This document shows, piece after piece, positions 36,399 to 45,508 of a DNA stretch of 64,000 nt. The notes beneath the pieces were generated by a model, which saw only the letters and a list, made by a program, of their open reading frames with translations, made no database searches and was not told the origin of the DNA. How positions within the stretch are numbered: position 1 is the stretch's first letter; each line of letters starts with the position of its first letter. Made by a program: the position numbers and the translations under genes. Origin of the DNA: CAVOEB01 sp965249645. GTDB lineage: Bacteria; Pseudomonadota; Alphaproteobacteria; UBA828; JAPUJA01. The stretch is taken from the NCBI GenBank assembly GCA_965249645.1, contig CBDFML010000011.1, forward strand, positions 620,001-684,000, in the 5' to 3' direction.

Positions 36399-37526
36399 TT
36401 AAGCGGCGAGCCAGTCGGCGATGATGTCGTTGTACATGGCGACGGCCTGGGGGATTCGCTCGACCATGCAGAATTCGTCAGTCTGATGAGCCATGTGAGT
36501 ATCGCCCGGTCCCAGGATCAGGGTCGGCACGCCGCCATAGGCCGGGGTCAGCGCCGACGCGTCGGTGAAGAAGGGCAGCGCGCCCACCTCCGGGCGCTCA
36601 CCCAAATGGGGGGCAACGAGGTCGAAAACCCGCTGAACCCAAGAATGATCCGGATCGGTCCAGACCCCGCCGACATCGACGAATGGCGCGACGTCAGCAA
36701 CGTCGTCGCCCAGATAATCCGCCAAGGTTTTGCGGATATCGCCGTGGTCCATGCCGGGGATGGTGCGGACGTCGACCCGGAATTTCGCCGAATCCGGCAC
36801 GGAATTCACGTTCTGGCCGGCATGCATGGTGCCGACATTGATGGAATTGCTGCCGAGAAAGACGTGGGGGGCGACGTTGAAGTCGAAATCCTCGAGTTTG
36901 CCGACCGCGCGTGAGGCCTTGTAGAGCGCGTTGTCGCCTTCCCAGGGCATCGAGCCGTGGGCGGTCTTGCCCGCGCTGCTCATTTCCATCCAGAGCGCGC
37001 CCTTGTGGCCGACGCGCGGAATGTTGTAGCTGGGCTCGGCCACAACCAGCGCGCCGACCTCGCCGATCGCATCCCCGGCCTGAGCCAGATGCATGGTTCC
37101 CTCGCAGCCCGTCTCCTCGCCGGCCGCCATGATCAGCACCGCGCCCGCACCGGCGCCCAGCGCCTCGGCGCACTCGATGCCGGCGACGGCAAAGGCGGCG
37201 ATGCCCGCCTTCATGTCGGTGACGCCCCGGCCGTAGAGCTTGCCTTCGGCAATCTCGCCCGCAAAAGGGTCGACAGACCATTCGCGGGTGCCGAGCGGCA
37301 CCGTGTCGATATGGCCGGCAAAGCCCAGGGGCTTGCGCGCCTGTTCGCCCGTGCCGCCGATCTTGGCGACCACGGTGGTGCGGGCCTCGGCGAACTCGTG
37401 GTAGCTCACCTCGAAGCCGGCTGCGGCCATCAGTTCGCCCAGGAAATGGGCGCAGTCGCGCTCGTTGCCCGGCGGGTTTATGGTTTCCATCGCGATCAAT
37501 TGGCGGGTCAGTTCGACGGCATCCAT
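36399..37526 (-). CDS. M20-family deacylase/deacetylase (ArgE/DapE-like)
   Basis: A 375-residue zinc amidohydrolase. Metal ligands are visible in GFAGHIDTVPLG (His and Asp), GRGVTDMKAG (bridging Asp), MAAGEETGCEG (catalytic Glu-Glu) and near the C-terminus in GPGDTHMAHQTDEF (His). The dimerisation lid lies around 175-290. The family removes acyl or carbamoyl groups from amino acids, so here it may process an N-acyl or N-carbamoyl intermediate. ATG at 37526; a much longer in-frame extension upstream is antisense to the cysteine hydrolase and is not real. Confidence 0.9.
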   Translation of the reverse strand: MDAVELTRQLIAMETINPPGNERDCAHFLGELMAAAGFEVSYHEFAEARTTVVAKIGGTGEQARKPLGFAGHIDTVPLGTREWSVDPFAGEIAEGKLYGRGVTDMKAGIAAFAVAGIECAEALGAGAGAVLIMAAGEETGCEGTMHLAQAGDAIGEVGALVVAEPSYNIPRVGHKGALWMEMSSAGKTAHGSMPWEGDNALYKASRAVGKLEDFDFNVAPHVFLGSNSINVGTMHAGQNVNSVPDSAKFRVDVRTIPGMDHGDIRKTLADYLGDDVADVAPFVDVGGVWTDPDHSWVQRVFDLVAPHLGERPEVGALPFFTDASALTPAYGGVPTLILGPGDTHMAHQTDEFCMVERIPQAVAMYNDIIADWLAA

Positions 37527-37739
37527 GGCGTTTCGTCCCGAAGCTTGATTGAGGGTTGGTCCGCCGCCCCCTTGGCGCGGGGCGTTGCCTGTCTGTTTAG
37601 CCTCGTGCCCGGTCCAAGGCAAATAGGCGGTATTCCAAATTTGCATGGGGATATGCGAATGCGGCCTGCCGAGGGCTTGATTTGCGTCTTGCCGCCCGTC
37701 GGTTTTATGCTGTCTCCGGTCGCAACGGGAGGAACAGCC

Positions 37740-38426
37740 ATGATCGAGGTGTCTTGCAGGGCGGACCGCAACTTCTCCTTTGAAGCCGCCACGACTGCGT
37801 TGCTCATCGTCGACATGCAGTACGACTTTGTCGCCGACGAGGGCGCCTGCGGCGGCGGGCATGTCGATCTCAAGCCCCTGCAGGCCTGTGTGCCGCGGGT
37901 TCGGGCCGTGCTCAACGCGGCGCGCGGGCACGACATGACAATTGCCCACACCCGCTACGGCTTCAAGCCGGACCTTTCCAATCTGCCGCAAGCCGTGCGC
38001 GAGCAAAGCCGCGACGCGGGCGGTGAATACGGCACTCCCGGCCCCATGGGCCGCATTCTCACCGAGGGTGAGCCGGGTTTTCAGATCCTGCCCGAACTGA
38101 CCCCGGCCGACGGCGAGATTGTGGTCAACAAGCCCACCTTCGGGGCCTTCGGCAGCACCGATCTTCACGATCAATTCCAGGCCCGCGGCGCGACTCACCT
38201 GTGGATTTGCGGCGTGACCACGCAATGCTGCGTCGAGGGCACCATCCGTGAGGCGGTCGATCTGGGCTATTACGTCATGACCTTGGAGGATTGCTGCGGC
38301 GCGTTCGAGCGCGAATGGCATGAGGGCACCATGCGCGCCATGCAATCCGAAGGTCATCTGTTCGGCTGGGTGGGCACCTCGGTAGCCCTGCTCGCAGCTC
38401 TCCCCGCGGCCCGGGCGGCGGAATAG
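37740..38426 (+). CDS. Isochorismatase-family cysteine hydrolase (biuret/carbamoylsarcosine-type)
   Basis: A 228-residue amidase with the Asp-Lys-Cys triad of the family: Asp in LIVDMQYDF, Lys in VVNKPTFGAFGSTDL, and Cys in CGVTTQCCVEGTIREA. The segments RPDL-like FKPDLSNLPQ, GPMGRILTEGEPGFQI and LEDCCGAFEREWHEGTM parallel biuret hydrolase as I remember it; N-carbamoylsarcosine amidase and RutB belong to the same family. Release of ammonia and CO2 from a ureido group is the expected reaction. GGGAGG precedes the ATG. It diverges from the M20 gene. Confidence 0.87.
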   Translation: MIEVSCRADRNFSFEAATTALLIVDMQYDFVADEGACGGGHVDLKPLQACVPRVRAVLNAARGHDMTIAHTRYGFKPDLSNLPQAVREQSRDAGGEYGTPGPMGRILTEGEPGFQILPELTPADGEIVVNKPTFGAFGSTDLHDQFQARGATHLWICGVTTQCCVEGTIREAVDLGYYVMTLEDCCGAFEREWHEGTMRAMQSEGHLFGWVGTSVALLAALPAARAAE

Positions 38427-38433
38427 AAACGAT

Positions 38434-39345
38434 CTAACCCTCTTTGTCCCCTTCGCCGGGCACCGGCTCGCCGAACGGGATGGGCGCAACTCGCGCGGCG
38501 TCGGCGTCGAGTTCGTCGGTCGTTCGATCATGGTTCGGATCGGGGTCGTCTTCGAGCAGCTTGTGGGGGTTGCCCTGCTGGATGAAGTTCAGATAAGGCG
38601 CCATCAGGTCATATCCGATCAGTCGCTGGAGCCTTTCGGGCAGCGTCTTCGCGATTTCGGGCGGCAGCTCGAGATAGAAATTATGCTCCTGGCGCAGCCA
38701 GCCCAGGTTGTAATGCATCGCGATCCCCGCCCGGGGTTCGTTCGAGCGGTTCGCGCCGCCGCCGTGATAGACGCTGCTGGTATAGAGCAGCACGCTGCTC
38801 CGGGGCATCGTGGCAGAGACCAGCTCGGAATCCGTCGGGCTACGCTCGTGGGCCCAGCGATGGCTGCCCGGCGCAATCCGGGTGGCGCCGGTCTCGGCTG
38901 AAAACCCGTCGCCCGCCCACATCGCAGCGAGGATCGTCGGCGGATGGGGATGGCGGAAGGGATAGAGCAACCCTTCCCGGTGAAGTTTCTGCGCCGGCGC
39001 GCCCGGTGCGAGATGCATCATGCCCGCAAAGTTCATCTGGTAGCGCACGCACTGGGGCAACAGAATCAGGTCGGCGACGCCCAGCACGAGATCGTCCAGC
39101 GCGAGATCCGCGCACCCTTTCGATTTGGCGAACAGGTTCGCGACCCGCCGGGTACGCCCGCCCAAAAATTCCGAAGGCCCGTAGGGCGTTGCCTCGAGAT
39201 GGGGCGCCAGGTCGTCCTCGATGCGATCCATCAGTGCGTCGTCCACCCGGCGCGAAACCATCGCGCAACCCGTATCCTCCAACGCCGCGGCGACCGCCTC
39301 GGCGGTCGTGCCACGCTCAAAAATCGGAATTTCGGGTGTCGTCAT
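38434..39345 (-). CDS. Phytanoyl-CoA dioxygenase (PhyH) family oxygenase
   Basis: A 303-residue Fe(II)/2-oxoglutarate oxygenase of the PhyH group. The double-stranded beta-helix core includes the likely ligand pair in KLHREGLLYPF/PPTILAAMWAGDGFSAETGATRIAPGSHRW and the distal His in SSVYHGGGANRSNEPR, followed by Arg for 2-oxoglutarate. PhyH relatives hydroxylate lipids, ectoine or small amines; the substrate here is unknown. Convergent with the cysteine hydrolase gene, seven bases apart, and the last gene of the catabolic cluster. Confidence 0.88.
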   Translation of the reverse strand: MTTPEIPIFERGTTAEAVAAALEDTGCAMVSRRVDDALMDRIEDDLAPHLEATPYGPSEFLGGRTRRVANLFAKSKGCADLALDDLVLGVADLILLPQCVRYQMNFAGMMHLAPGAPAQKLHREGLLYPFRHPHPPTILAAMWAGDGFSAETGATRIAPGSHRWAHERSPTDSELVSATMPRSSVLLYTSSVYHGGGANRSNEPRAGIAMHYNLGWLRQEHNFYLELPPEIAKTLPERLQRLIGYDLMAPYLNFIQQGNPHKLLEDDPDPNHDRTTDELDADAARVAPIPFGEPVPGEGDKEG

Positions 39346-39619
39346 GGCCTTAACGCATGTCCTCGACGACGAGGCGGGCGAATCGCCGGGTCGCCGGGTC
39401 CCGGAAGTCAGAGGGCACGCCGCCGTCGAAGCTCGCTGAGCGGCGGTTTCGTTGAACCTCGGCCACGATCCCTCCCGCCGATTGTCAAAACCGGGATGAT
39501 TCTAGGAGCAGGGACGGGGGCAATCAAGCGGGCGGGGCAATCGCGCCATTGCCATTGCCCCCTGATCCCTTGCGCTCTATCTTCCGGCGCAAGCGTTCCG
39601 CCCCCATGCATCTCAGGCC

Positions 39620-41425
39620 ATGACCGACCTCGCCCATATCCGCAATTTCTCGATCATCGCCCATATCGATCACGGCAAGTCGACCCTCGCCGATCGCCTG
39701 ATCGAACGCTGCGGCGGGCTCGAAGCCCGCGAAATGCACGAGCAGGTGCTCGATTCCATGGATATCGAGCGCGAGCGGGGCATCACCATCAAGGCCCAGA
39801 CCGTGCGCCTCGACTACCGCGCCGCCGACGGCACGACCTACCAGCTCAACCTGGTGGACACGCCGGGCCATGTCGATTTCTCCTACGAGGTCTCGCGCTC
39901 CCTGGCCGCCTGCGAGGGCTCGCTGTTGCTGGTCGACGCGACCCAGGGCGTCGAGGCCCAGACGCTGGCCAACGCCTACCTTGCGGTCGATGCCAATCAC
40001 GAGATCCTTCCCGTGCTCAACAAGATCGACCTCGCCTCGGCGGAGCCCGAGCGGGTCAAACAGCAGATCGAGGACGTCATTGGCATCGACGCCTCCGAGG
40101 CGTTGCCCATTTCGGCCAAGACCGGCGAGGGCGTCGACACGGTGCTCGACGCGATTGTCGCCCATCTTCCGGCGCCGCGCGCGGGCGAGGCGGGCGACCC
40201 GCTCAAGGCCCTGCTCGTCGACAGCTGGTACGATTCCTACCTCGGCGTCGTGGTGCTGGTCCGCGTTCATGACGGCGAACTCAAAAAGGGCATGAAGATT
40301 CGCATGATGGCCAACGGCACGACCCACCAGATCGAGCGGGTTGGCGTGTTCACGCCCAAGCTCACCGTGAGCGAGCGGCTCGGACCGGGCGAAATCGGCT
40401 TTATCACCGCGGCGATCAAGGAGGTCGCTGATTGTCAGGTGGGCGACACCCTGACCGAGGAGAAACGCCCCACCGAGACGCCGCTGCCCGGCTTTCAGCC
40501 CGTCGTGCCGGTCGTCTTTTGCGGCTTGTTTCCGGCCGATTCTGCGGATTACGAACGGTTGCGCGACAGCCTTGCGAAACTCAGGCTGAACGACGCGAGC
40601 TTCGACTACGTCGCCGAAACATCCGCCGCGCTGGGCTTCGGCTTTCGCTGCGGCTTCCTGGGGTTGCTCCACCTCGAAATCGTCGAGGAGCGCCTGGCAC
40701 GGGAGTTCGATCTCGATCTCGTGGCCACCGCGCCCTCGGTCATCTACCGGCTCCACAAGACCGACGGCTCCGTGCTCGAGCTGCACAACCCGGCCGACAT
40801 GCCCGATCCCACCTACATCACCCAGATCGAGGAGCCCTGGATCCGCGCCACCATCCTTGTGCCCGATGAGCATCTGGGCGGCGTGCTCGCCCTGTGCACG
40901 GAAAAGCGCGGCGAGCAGATCGACTTGACCTATGCGGGCGCCCGCGCCATGGTGGTTTATCGTCTGCCGCTGAACGAGGTGGTGTTCGATTTCTACGACC
41001 GGCTCAAGTCGGCCTCGCGCGGCTATGCCAGCTTCGACTACCACCTCGACGGCTATCGCGAGAGTGAGCTCGTCAAGCTGTCCATCCTGATCAATGCCGA
41101 GCCTGTCGACTCGCTCGCCATGATCGTTCACCGATCCGCTGCCGAATCGCGCGGCCGGGCGCTATGCCAGCGGCTCAAGGAGCTGATCCCCCGCCAGCTT
41201 TTTCAGATCGCCATCCAGGCGGCGATCGGCGGACGCGTCGTTGCCCGCGAGACCGTCCGCGCACTGCGCAAGGACGTCACCGCCAAGTGTTACGGCGGCG
41301 ACGTTACGCGCAAACGAAAGCTTCTGGAGAAGCAGAAGAAGGGCAAGAAGCGGATGCGTCAGGTGGGCAACGTGGAAATTCCCCACGAGGCGTTCCTCGC
41401 CGCGCTCAAAATTTCGGACGAGTAG
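39620..41425 (+). CDS. lepA: Elongation factor 4 (LepA)
   Basis: A 601-residue ribosome-bound GTPase, normal length. G1 is AHIDHGKST (residues 14-22), G2/G3 include ERGITIKAQT and VDTPGHVDF, and G4 is NKIDL. The unique LepA C-terminal domain carries HRSAAESRGRALCQRLKELIPRQLFQIAIQAAIGG and ends KKGKKRMRQVGNVEIPHEAFLAAL. It back-translocates or remodels stalled ribosomes. The 274 bases before it (39346-39619) hold no further gene that I can see. It converges on livM with 12 bases between. Confidence 0.98.
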   Translation: MTDLAHIRNFSIIAHIDHGKSTLADRLIERCGGLEAREMHEQVLDSMDIERERGITIKAQTVRLDYRAADGTTYQLNLVDTPGHVDFSYEVSRSLAACEGSLLLVDATQGVEAQTLANAYLAVDANHEILPVLNKIDLASAEPERVKQQIEDVIGIDASEALPISAKTGEGVDTVLDAIVAHLPAPRAGEAGDPLKALLVDSWYDSYLGVVVLVRVHDGELKKGMKIRMMANGTTHQIERVGVFTPKLTVSERLGPGEIGFITAAIKEVADCQVGDTLTEEKRPTETPLPGFQPVVPVVFCGLFPADSADYERLRDSLAKLRLNDASFDYVAETSAALGFGFRCGFLGLLHLEIVEERLAREFDLDLVATAPSVIYRLHKTDGSVLELHNPADMPDPTYITQIEEPWIRATILVPDEHLGGVLALCTEKRGEQIDLTYAGARAMVVYRLPLNEVVFDFYDRLKSASRGYASFDYHLDGYRESELVKLSILINAEPVDSLAMIVHRSAAESRGRALCQRLKELIPRQLFQIAIQAAIGGRVVARETVRALRKDVTAKCYGGDVTRKRKLLEKQKKGKKRMRQVGNVEIPHEAFLAALKISDE

Positions 41426-41437
41426 GGGCCGGGCCAC

Positions 41438-42532
41438 CTAGTCGCTCTTTTCGCGTCGCTTCCACACCCGACCGAGCAATTCGTCGAGCTCCATGCCTCC
41501 CATCAACCCGTCGGAGCGCAGGCACATCACCAGCACGATGATGACGCCCAGCATCAGCCCCGAAAGGCCGAGCAGCTCGGGCATCTGGACGCCCAGGATC
41601 ACCGGGCCGCTTTCCAGGTGGCGGATCAGCTCCATGGTGATCGAGATCAGCGCGACGCCGACCACCGCGCCGGTCACCGAGCGCATGCCGCCGAGGATAT
41701 GCATGGCGAGCGTGAGGAACGCGGCGTGGAAGAAGAACGCCCGGGCGTTCACCGTGCCGACGTAATAGGCGTAGAGCGAGCCCGCCACGCCGCACACCGC
41801 GCCGCCCAGCACCCAAGCGATCAGGCGCAGCGCGCGCACGTTCACGCCCATGGCCTCGGCGGCCAGCAGGTTGGTCGCGCTGGCGCGCAGTTGCACACCG
41901 ATGCGGGAATCCTTGAACAACCGCGCGATTACGATGCAGATGGCGGTGGCGACCAGCATGGTCTCGATCCCCGCCACCTTGGGAATGCCGTAAAACGCCT
42001 GGGTGCCGCGGAACAGGTCGACCCAGTGGACGAAGATGCCGTGGATGATGACCAGGATGGCGAGGGTCAGGATCGTCGCGGCGATGCCCGAGAGCCGGAC
42101 CAGAAAGATACCGGTCAACAGGGCAATGAACGCCGTAACCCCGATGGCGACGATGAAGGCGGCGGCGACACCGAGCTGAACCTCGTCGATGCCGAACGGC
42201 GCGTTTGGAATCAGGGTCTGTTTGATCATCGCGGGTGCTGCAAAAATGGCGGTGATGTAGGCACCGATGCCCATGAAGCCCGGGTGGGCGAGGTTGGCCA
42301 CGTTCGAATTGCCCATGAAGATCTGCAGCCCGATCACCATGATGAGGTTGATGTAGGCGGCGACCGCAAGGCGGACCTGGTAGGGCTCGCCGAACACTAT
42401 GATGAGCAGTCCGATGCCCACGGCGAAGGCCGCGATGAGCGTGCCGCTGCGCAGCGACTTCAGCGTGCGCACGCCGTCGACATGCCACAGGCGCCGGGGT
42501 CTGGGCACCGTGTCCAAGGGCGCGGCGCTCAT
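41438..42532 (-). CDS. livM: Branched-chain amino acid ABC transporter permease LivM
   Basis: A 364-residue inner-membrane permease with about ten helices. The N-terminus is cytosolic to about residue 30; FMGNSNVANLAHPGFMGIGAYITAI and AEAMGVNVRALRLIAWVLGGAVCGVAGSL (the EAA-like loop) are LivM signatures. Forms the channel with LivH. Its start overlaps the livH stop by four bases. Last gene of the livG-K-F-H-M operon. The family also carries urea, amides and other small nitrogen compounds, so the substrate need not be leucine. Confidence 0.93.
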   Translation of the reverse strand: MSAAPLDTVPRPRRLWHVDGVRTLKSLRSGTLIAAFAVGIGLLIIVFGEPYQVRLAVAAYINLIMVIGLQIFMGNSNVANLAHPGFMGIGAYITAIFAAPAMIKQTLIPNAPFGIDEVQLGVAAAFIVAIGVTAFIALLTGIFLVRLSGIAATILTLAILVIIHGIFVHWVDLFRGTQAFYGIPKVAGIETMLVATAICIVIARLFKDSRIGVQLRASATNLLAAEAMGVNVRALRLIAWVLGGAVCGVAGSLYAYYVGTVNARAFFFHAAFLTLAMHILGGMRSVTGAVVGVALISITMELIRHLESGPVILGVQMPELLGLSGLMLGVIIVLVMCLRSDGLMGGMELDELLGRVWKRREKSD

Positions 42533-43428
42533 GCCGTCTTGTCTCCCAGCTCAGCCTTTTTGCCCAGCAGGCCCTGGGGCCGCCAGACAAGGATCGCGCC
42601 GACGATGAAGAACACCGCTGCGTCACGTAAGCCCGCCAGGGCGTCGGGCAGCACGATGATCAGCACCACCTCGAGGATGCCCAGCACGAGCCCGCCGACC
42701 ACCGCGCCCGGCAGGCTGCCGAAGCCGCCCAGCACGCAGGCGACGAACGCCTTGAGCACCGGTAGCAGGCCCATGAAGGGATCGATGGCACCGCGCCGGG
42801 CGATGAAGAAGATGGCGGCAAGCGCCGCGAGGAATCCCGAGATCGCGAACGCCATGGCGATCACCCGATTTGCCCGCATGCCCATCAGGCGCACGGTGGT
42901 GAAGTCGTAGGCCGCGGCTCGCATGGCGAGACCCAACTTGGTCCGTTTCATGAACACGACCAGCAACACGATGGCGACGGCGGTCACACCTGCTTCGAGG
43001 AACTGGAGGATGGTGAAGGTGAAGCTGCCGATATCGACCGTGGTGTTCAGCACCGAGACCGCCGGTACGGTCTTCGGCCGCGGCGAGACCCCCAGCAGAA
43101 ACACGTTTTGCAGGATGATCGACACACCAAAGGCGGTGAGCAGCCCCGTTGTTGCCGGCGCTTTTCGAACCGGTCTGAAGGCGACGCGTTCCAAAAGCAC
43201 CGCCGTGATCACGACCGTCAGCATGCAGACGGGCAGGATCATCCAGATTTCGCCCATGCCGAACAGCACCATCGCGTACATGATGTAGCCGCCCACGCCG
43301 ATCATCTCGCCATGCGCGAAGTTGACCAGCCCCATGACGGAAAACACGATGGCGAGGCCGAGTGCGAGCAGGGAATATTCCGCACCGATGCTAAGCGCGT
43401 TGAGAGCCTGTTCGGCGACATATTGCAT
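42529..43428 (-). CDS. livH: Branched-chain amino acid ABC transporter permease LivH
   Basis: A 299-residue permease with about eight helices. Typical LivH features are YSLLALGLAIVFSVMGLVNFAHGEMIGVGGY near the N-terminus and the cytoplasmic loop MGMRANRVIAMAFAISGFLAALA. The ATG at 43428 gives MQYVAEQALN; an 11-residue extension upstream would overlap livF. It lies 16 bases after livF and overlaps livM. Confidence 0.93.
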   Translation of the reverse strand: MQYVAEQALNALSIGAEYSLLALGLAIVFSVMGLVNFAHGEMIGVGGYIMYAMVLFGMGEIWMILPVCMLTVVITAVLLERVAFRPVRKAPATTGLLTAFGVSIILQNVFLLGVSPRPKTVPAVSVLNTTVDIGSFTFTILQFLEAGVTAVAIVLLVVFMKRTKLGLAMRAAAYDFTTVRLMGMRANRVIAMAFAISGFLAALAAIFFIARRGAIDPFMGLLPVLKAFVACVLGGFGSLPGAVVGGLVLGILEVVLIIVLPDALAGLRDAAVFFIVGAILVWRPQGLLGKKAELGDKTA

Positions 43429-43444
43429 GGTCTGCTTCGCTCCC

Positions 43445-44158
43445 CTATGCGACGCCTTCACCGATATAGGCCTTCATCAAATCGTCCGAGGTCCGCAGTT
43501 CCTCGGCCGTGCCCGAGAATTCGAGGTTTCCCGTGCTCAGGATGTAGGCGCGATCGGCGAATCTGAGGGCTTCCTGCGCGTTCTGTTCGACCACGAGCAA
43601 GGTCAGCCCGTGATCCCGCAGGCCCGATATCAGCGTGAAAATCTGGTTGACGATTTGCGGCGCGAGGCCCAGCGACGGCTCGTCGAGCATCAACAGCTTC
43701 GGTCCCGACATCAGCGCGCGCACGACCGCCAGCATTTGCTGTTCGCCGCCCGAGAGCGAGCCGCCGCTTTGGGTAAAGCGCTCGCGCAGGATTGGGAACA
43801 TGTCGAGATAAGTTTCGCGGTCGCGGGCCACGGCACTGGAATCTCGCCGGGTCGCGGCACCAAGGATCAGGTTCTCTTCCACCGTCAGGTTGGCAAAGAT
43901 ATGCCGCCCCTCTGGCGTAACGGTGATGCCTTGCGCGACACGGCTTTCGGTGTCGAGCCGGTTGATGTTCTTGCCCTGGAAGGTGACCGTGCCCTCTGCC
44001 ACGGGCACCAACCCGATGATGGCCGAAAGCAGGCTGGTTTTCCCCGCGCCGTTGGGGCCGAGCAAGGCCACGATCTCGCCTTCCTGCACGTTGAGCGAGA
44101 CCGAGTGCACCGCGCGCACCGGGCCGTAATTGACGGAAACGTTCTCGACTTCGAGCAT
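43445..44158 (-). CDS. livF: ABC transporter ATP-binding protein LivF
   Basis: A 237-residue ATPase subunit. Walker A LLGPNGAGKTSL, signature GSLSGGEQQMLAVVRALM, Walker B KLLMLDEPSLGLAP and the H-loop VVEQNAQ are all intact. LivF pairs with LivG as a heterodimer. Directly before its ATG there is a small hairpin TTCGG-cgaa-CCGAA and A-rich bases rather than a clear Shine-Dalgarno, and a strong stem-loop separates it from livK. Confidence 0.95.
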   Translation of the reverse strand: MLEVENVSVNYGPVRAVHSVSLNVQEGEIVALLGPNGAGKTSLLSAIIGLVPVAEGTVTFQGKNINRLDTESRVAQGITVTPEGRHIFANLTVEENLILGAATRRDSSAVARDRETYLDMFPILRERFTQSGGSLSGGEQQMLAVVRALMSGPKLLMLDEPSLGLAPQIVNQIFTLISGLRDHGLTLLVVEQNAQEALRFADRAYILSTGNLEFSGTAEELRTSDDLMKAYIGEGVA

Positions 44159-44210
44159 GGTTTTTTCGGTTCGCCGAAATTTATAGTTTCCCGCAGGCGG
44201 CTGACCGCTC

Positions 44211-44239
44211 GGAAGGGGACATCGGAGATGTCCCCTTCC
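44211..44239 (-). repeat. Strong intra-operon stem-loop between livK and livF
   Basis: GGAAGGGGACAT (44211-44222) and ATGTCCCCTTCC (44228-44239) form a perfect 12-bp stem with a 5-base loop, 41 bases after the livK stop. No T-run follows in the direction of transcription. Such hairpins after binding-protein genes protect the upstream messenger and allow more binding protein than permease. Confidence 0.75.
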
Positions 44240-44279
44240 AGTTGGTCCGGCTACGCCGGTTGCGGGTTTCTAGCGGTTT

Positions 44280-45461
44280 CTAGTCTTCGTAGTGAGGCGA
44301 ATGCTGCGGCACGAGGGCGGACTGCAACATCGGCTCGCCGTTCGCAAACCCGACCACGGAGACTTCCTTGCTCGGGTAGTGCCACTTGTTGGTGAAGTCG
44401 ATGGTCGGCGCGGTGATCGCCTCGATCGGACCCGCCGCGAACAACGCATCGAGAACCGCACGGGAATTTGTCGTGCCCGCGAGCTCGACGCCCTTGGCCA
44501 GAATTCGGACGACGTCGCCGCCCAGACCGAAGAACGCACCGTTGATCTCGTAGCCGCGGGCCACGCAATCGCTCTGGAATTGATCGAGCGCGTTGCCCTC
44601 CCAGGCGAGGCCGTGGGTCGCGAAAAACACGGTGCCGTCGACATTGACGGCGCCGCCGGCCACCTCGGCCAGGGTCGGGTCGTCAAAGCCGTCGGAGCCG
44701 AACACGTAGGTGTCGAGCCCTGCGGCGCGGAGCTGGCGGATCAGCACACCCACGTCGGGATTGATCGACGAGATGTGAACCGAATCCGGCATCGGGTCCA
44801 TCGCCTTGATGTCGGTGATGAACGGCGACCAGTCGGTCATGCCGAAGCCCGGATATTCCATCCGGCCCACGACTTCGCCGCCGAACCGCTCGAACACGTC
44901 GCCGAACCATTCAGGCAGGTTCCGGGTCCAGGTGCCGTAGACATCCGAGAGGAACAGCACGACGCGCCGCGCGCCCAGCTCGTAGGCGACCTCGGCGGTC
45001 GCCGAGGCGTTGAACGGATCGGGCACAGCCATGGTGATGAAGTTATCCAGCCCGATTTCGAACATCTCGATTTGGGTGTTCACGCCCGAATAGGTCATCG
45101 TGTCGTATTCGGCCGCGAGCTGGGCCACCGGAATCAGCGAATCCGACGCGGGCGTGGCGCCCACGGCCGTGACGCCGGCGTCGAGCATTTCCTGGGCGAG
45201 CGCCAGTGCGATGCCCGGATCGCTCTTGTTGTCCTGGATCGTGATCTCGACAGGGACGCCGTTCACGCCGCCCTGCTCGTTCATGATCTCGGTCGCGCAG
45301 CGCATGCCGTGGGCCGCCGTGTACGGGGCCCAATCGCCCGAGATCGATTCCGGCGAGCCGATCTTCAGGGCGTCGCTCGCGAACGCGGTGCCACCCGCCA
45401 AACCGGCGGCGAGAACACCTGCGGCAATGCCGCCTGCGGCGATAATCTTAGTCCGTTTCAT
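44280..45461 (-). CDS. livK: ABC transporter substrate-binding protein (LivK-like)
   Basis: A 393-residue periplasmic type-1 solute-binding protein with a signal peptide (KRTKIIAAGGIAAGVLAAGLAGGTAFA, cleavage about residue 28). The Leu/Ile/Val-binding fold is shown by ALKIGSPESISGDWAPYTAAHGM, QDNKSDPGIALALAQEML and GATPASDSLIPVAQLAAEYDT. Ligand unknown; proteins of this group bind branched-chain amino acids, amides or urea-like compounds. It lies between livG and livF in the operon and is followed by a stabilising stem-loop. Confidence 0.9.
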   Translation of the reverse strand: MKRTKIIAAGGIAAGVLAAGLAGGTAFASDALKIGSPESISGDWAPYTAAHGMRCATEIMNEQGGVNGVPVEITIQDNKSDPGIALALAQEMLDAGVTAVGATPASDSLIPVAQLAAEYDTMTYSGVNTQIEMFEIGLDNFITMAVPDPFNASATAEVAYELGARRVVLFLSDVYGTWTRNLPEWFGDVFERFGGEVVGRMEYPGFGMTDWSPFITDIKAMDPMPDSVHISSINPDVGVLIRQLRAAGLDTYVFGSDGFDDPTLAEVAGGAVNVDGTVFFATHGLAWEGNALDQFQSDCVARGYEINGAFFGLGGDVVRILAKGVELAGTTNSRAVLDALFAAGPIEAITAPTIDFTNKWHYPSKEVSVVGFANGEPMLQSALVPQHSPHYED

Positions 45462-45508
45462 TATTCAGTCTCCCTTGCTTGGTGGTTTCAATTGTCTGGA
45501 ACCGGTGG

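Noticed and set aside
37527..38531. N-terminal extension of the M20 protein
   Set aside because: It would overlap the divergent cysteine hydrolase completely, and the family start is at the ATG at 37526.
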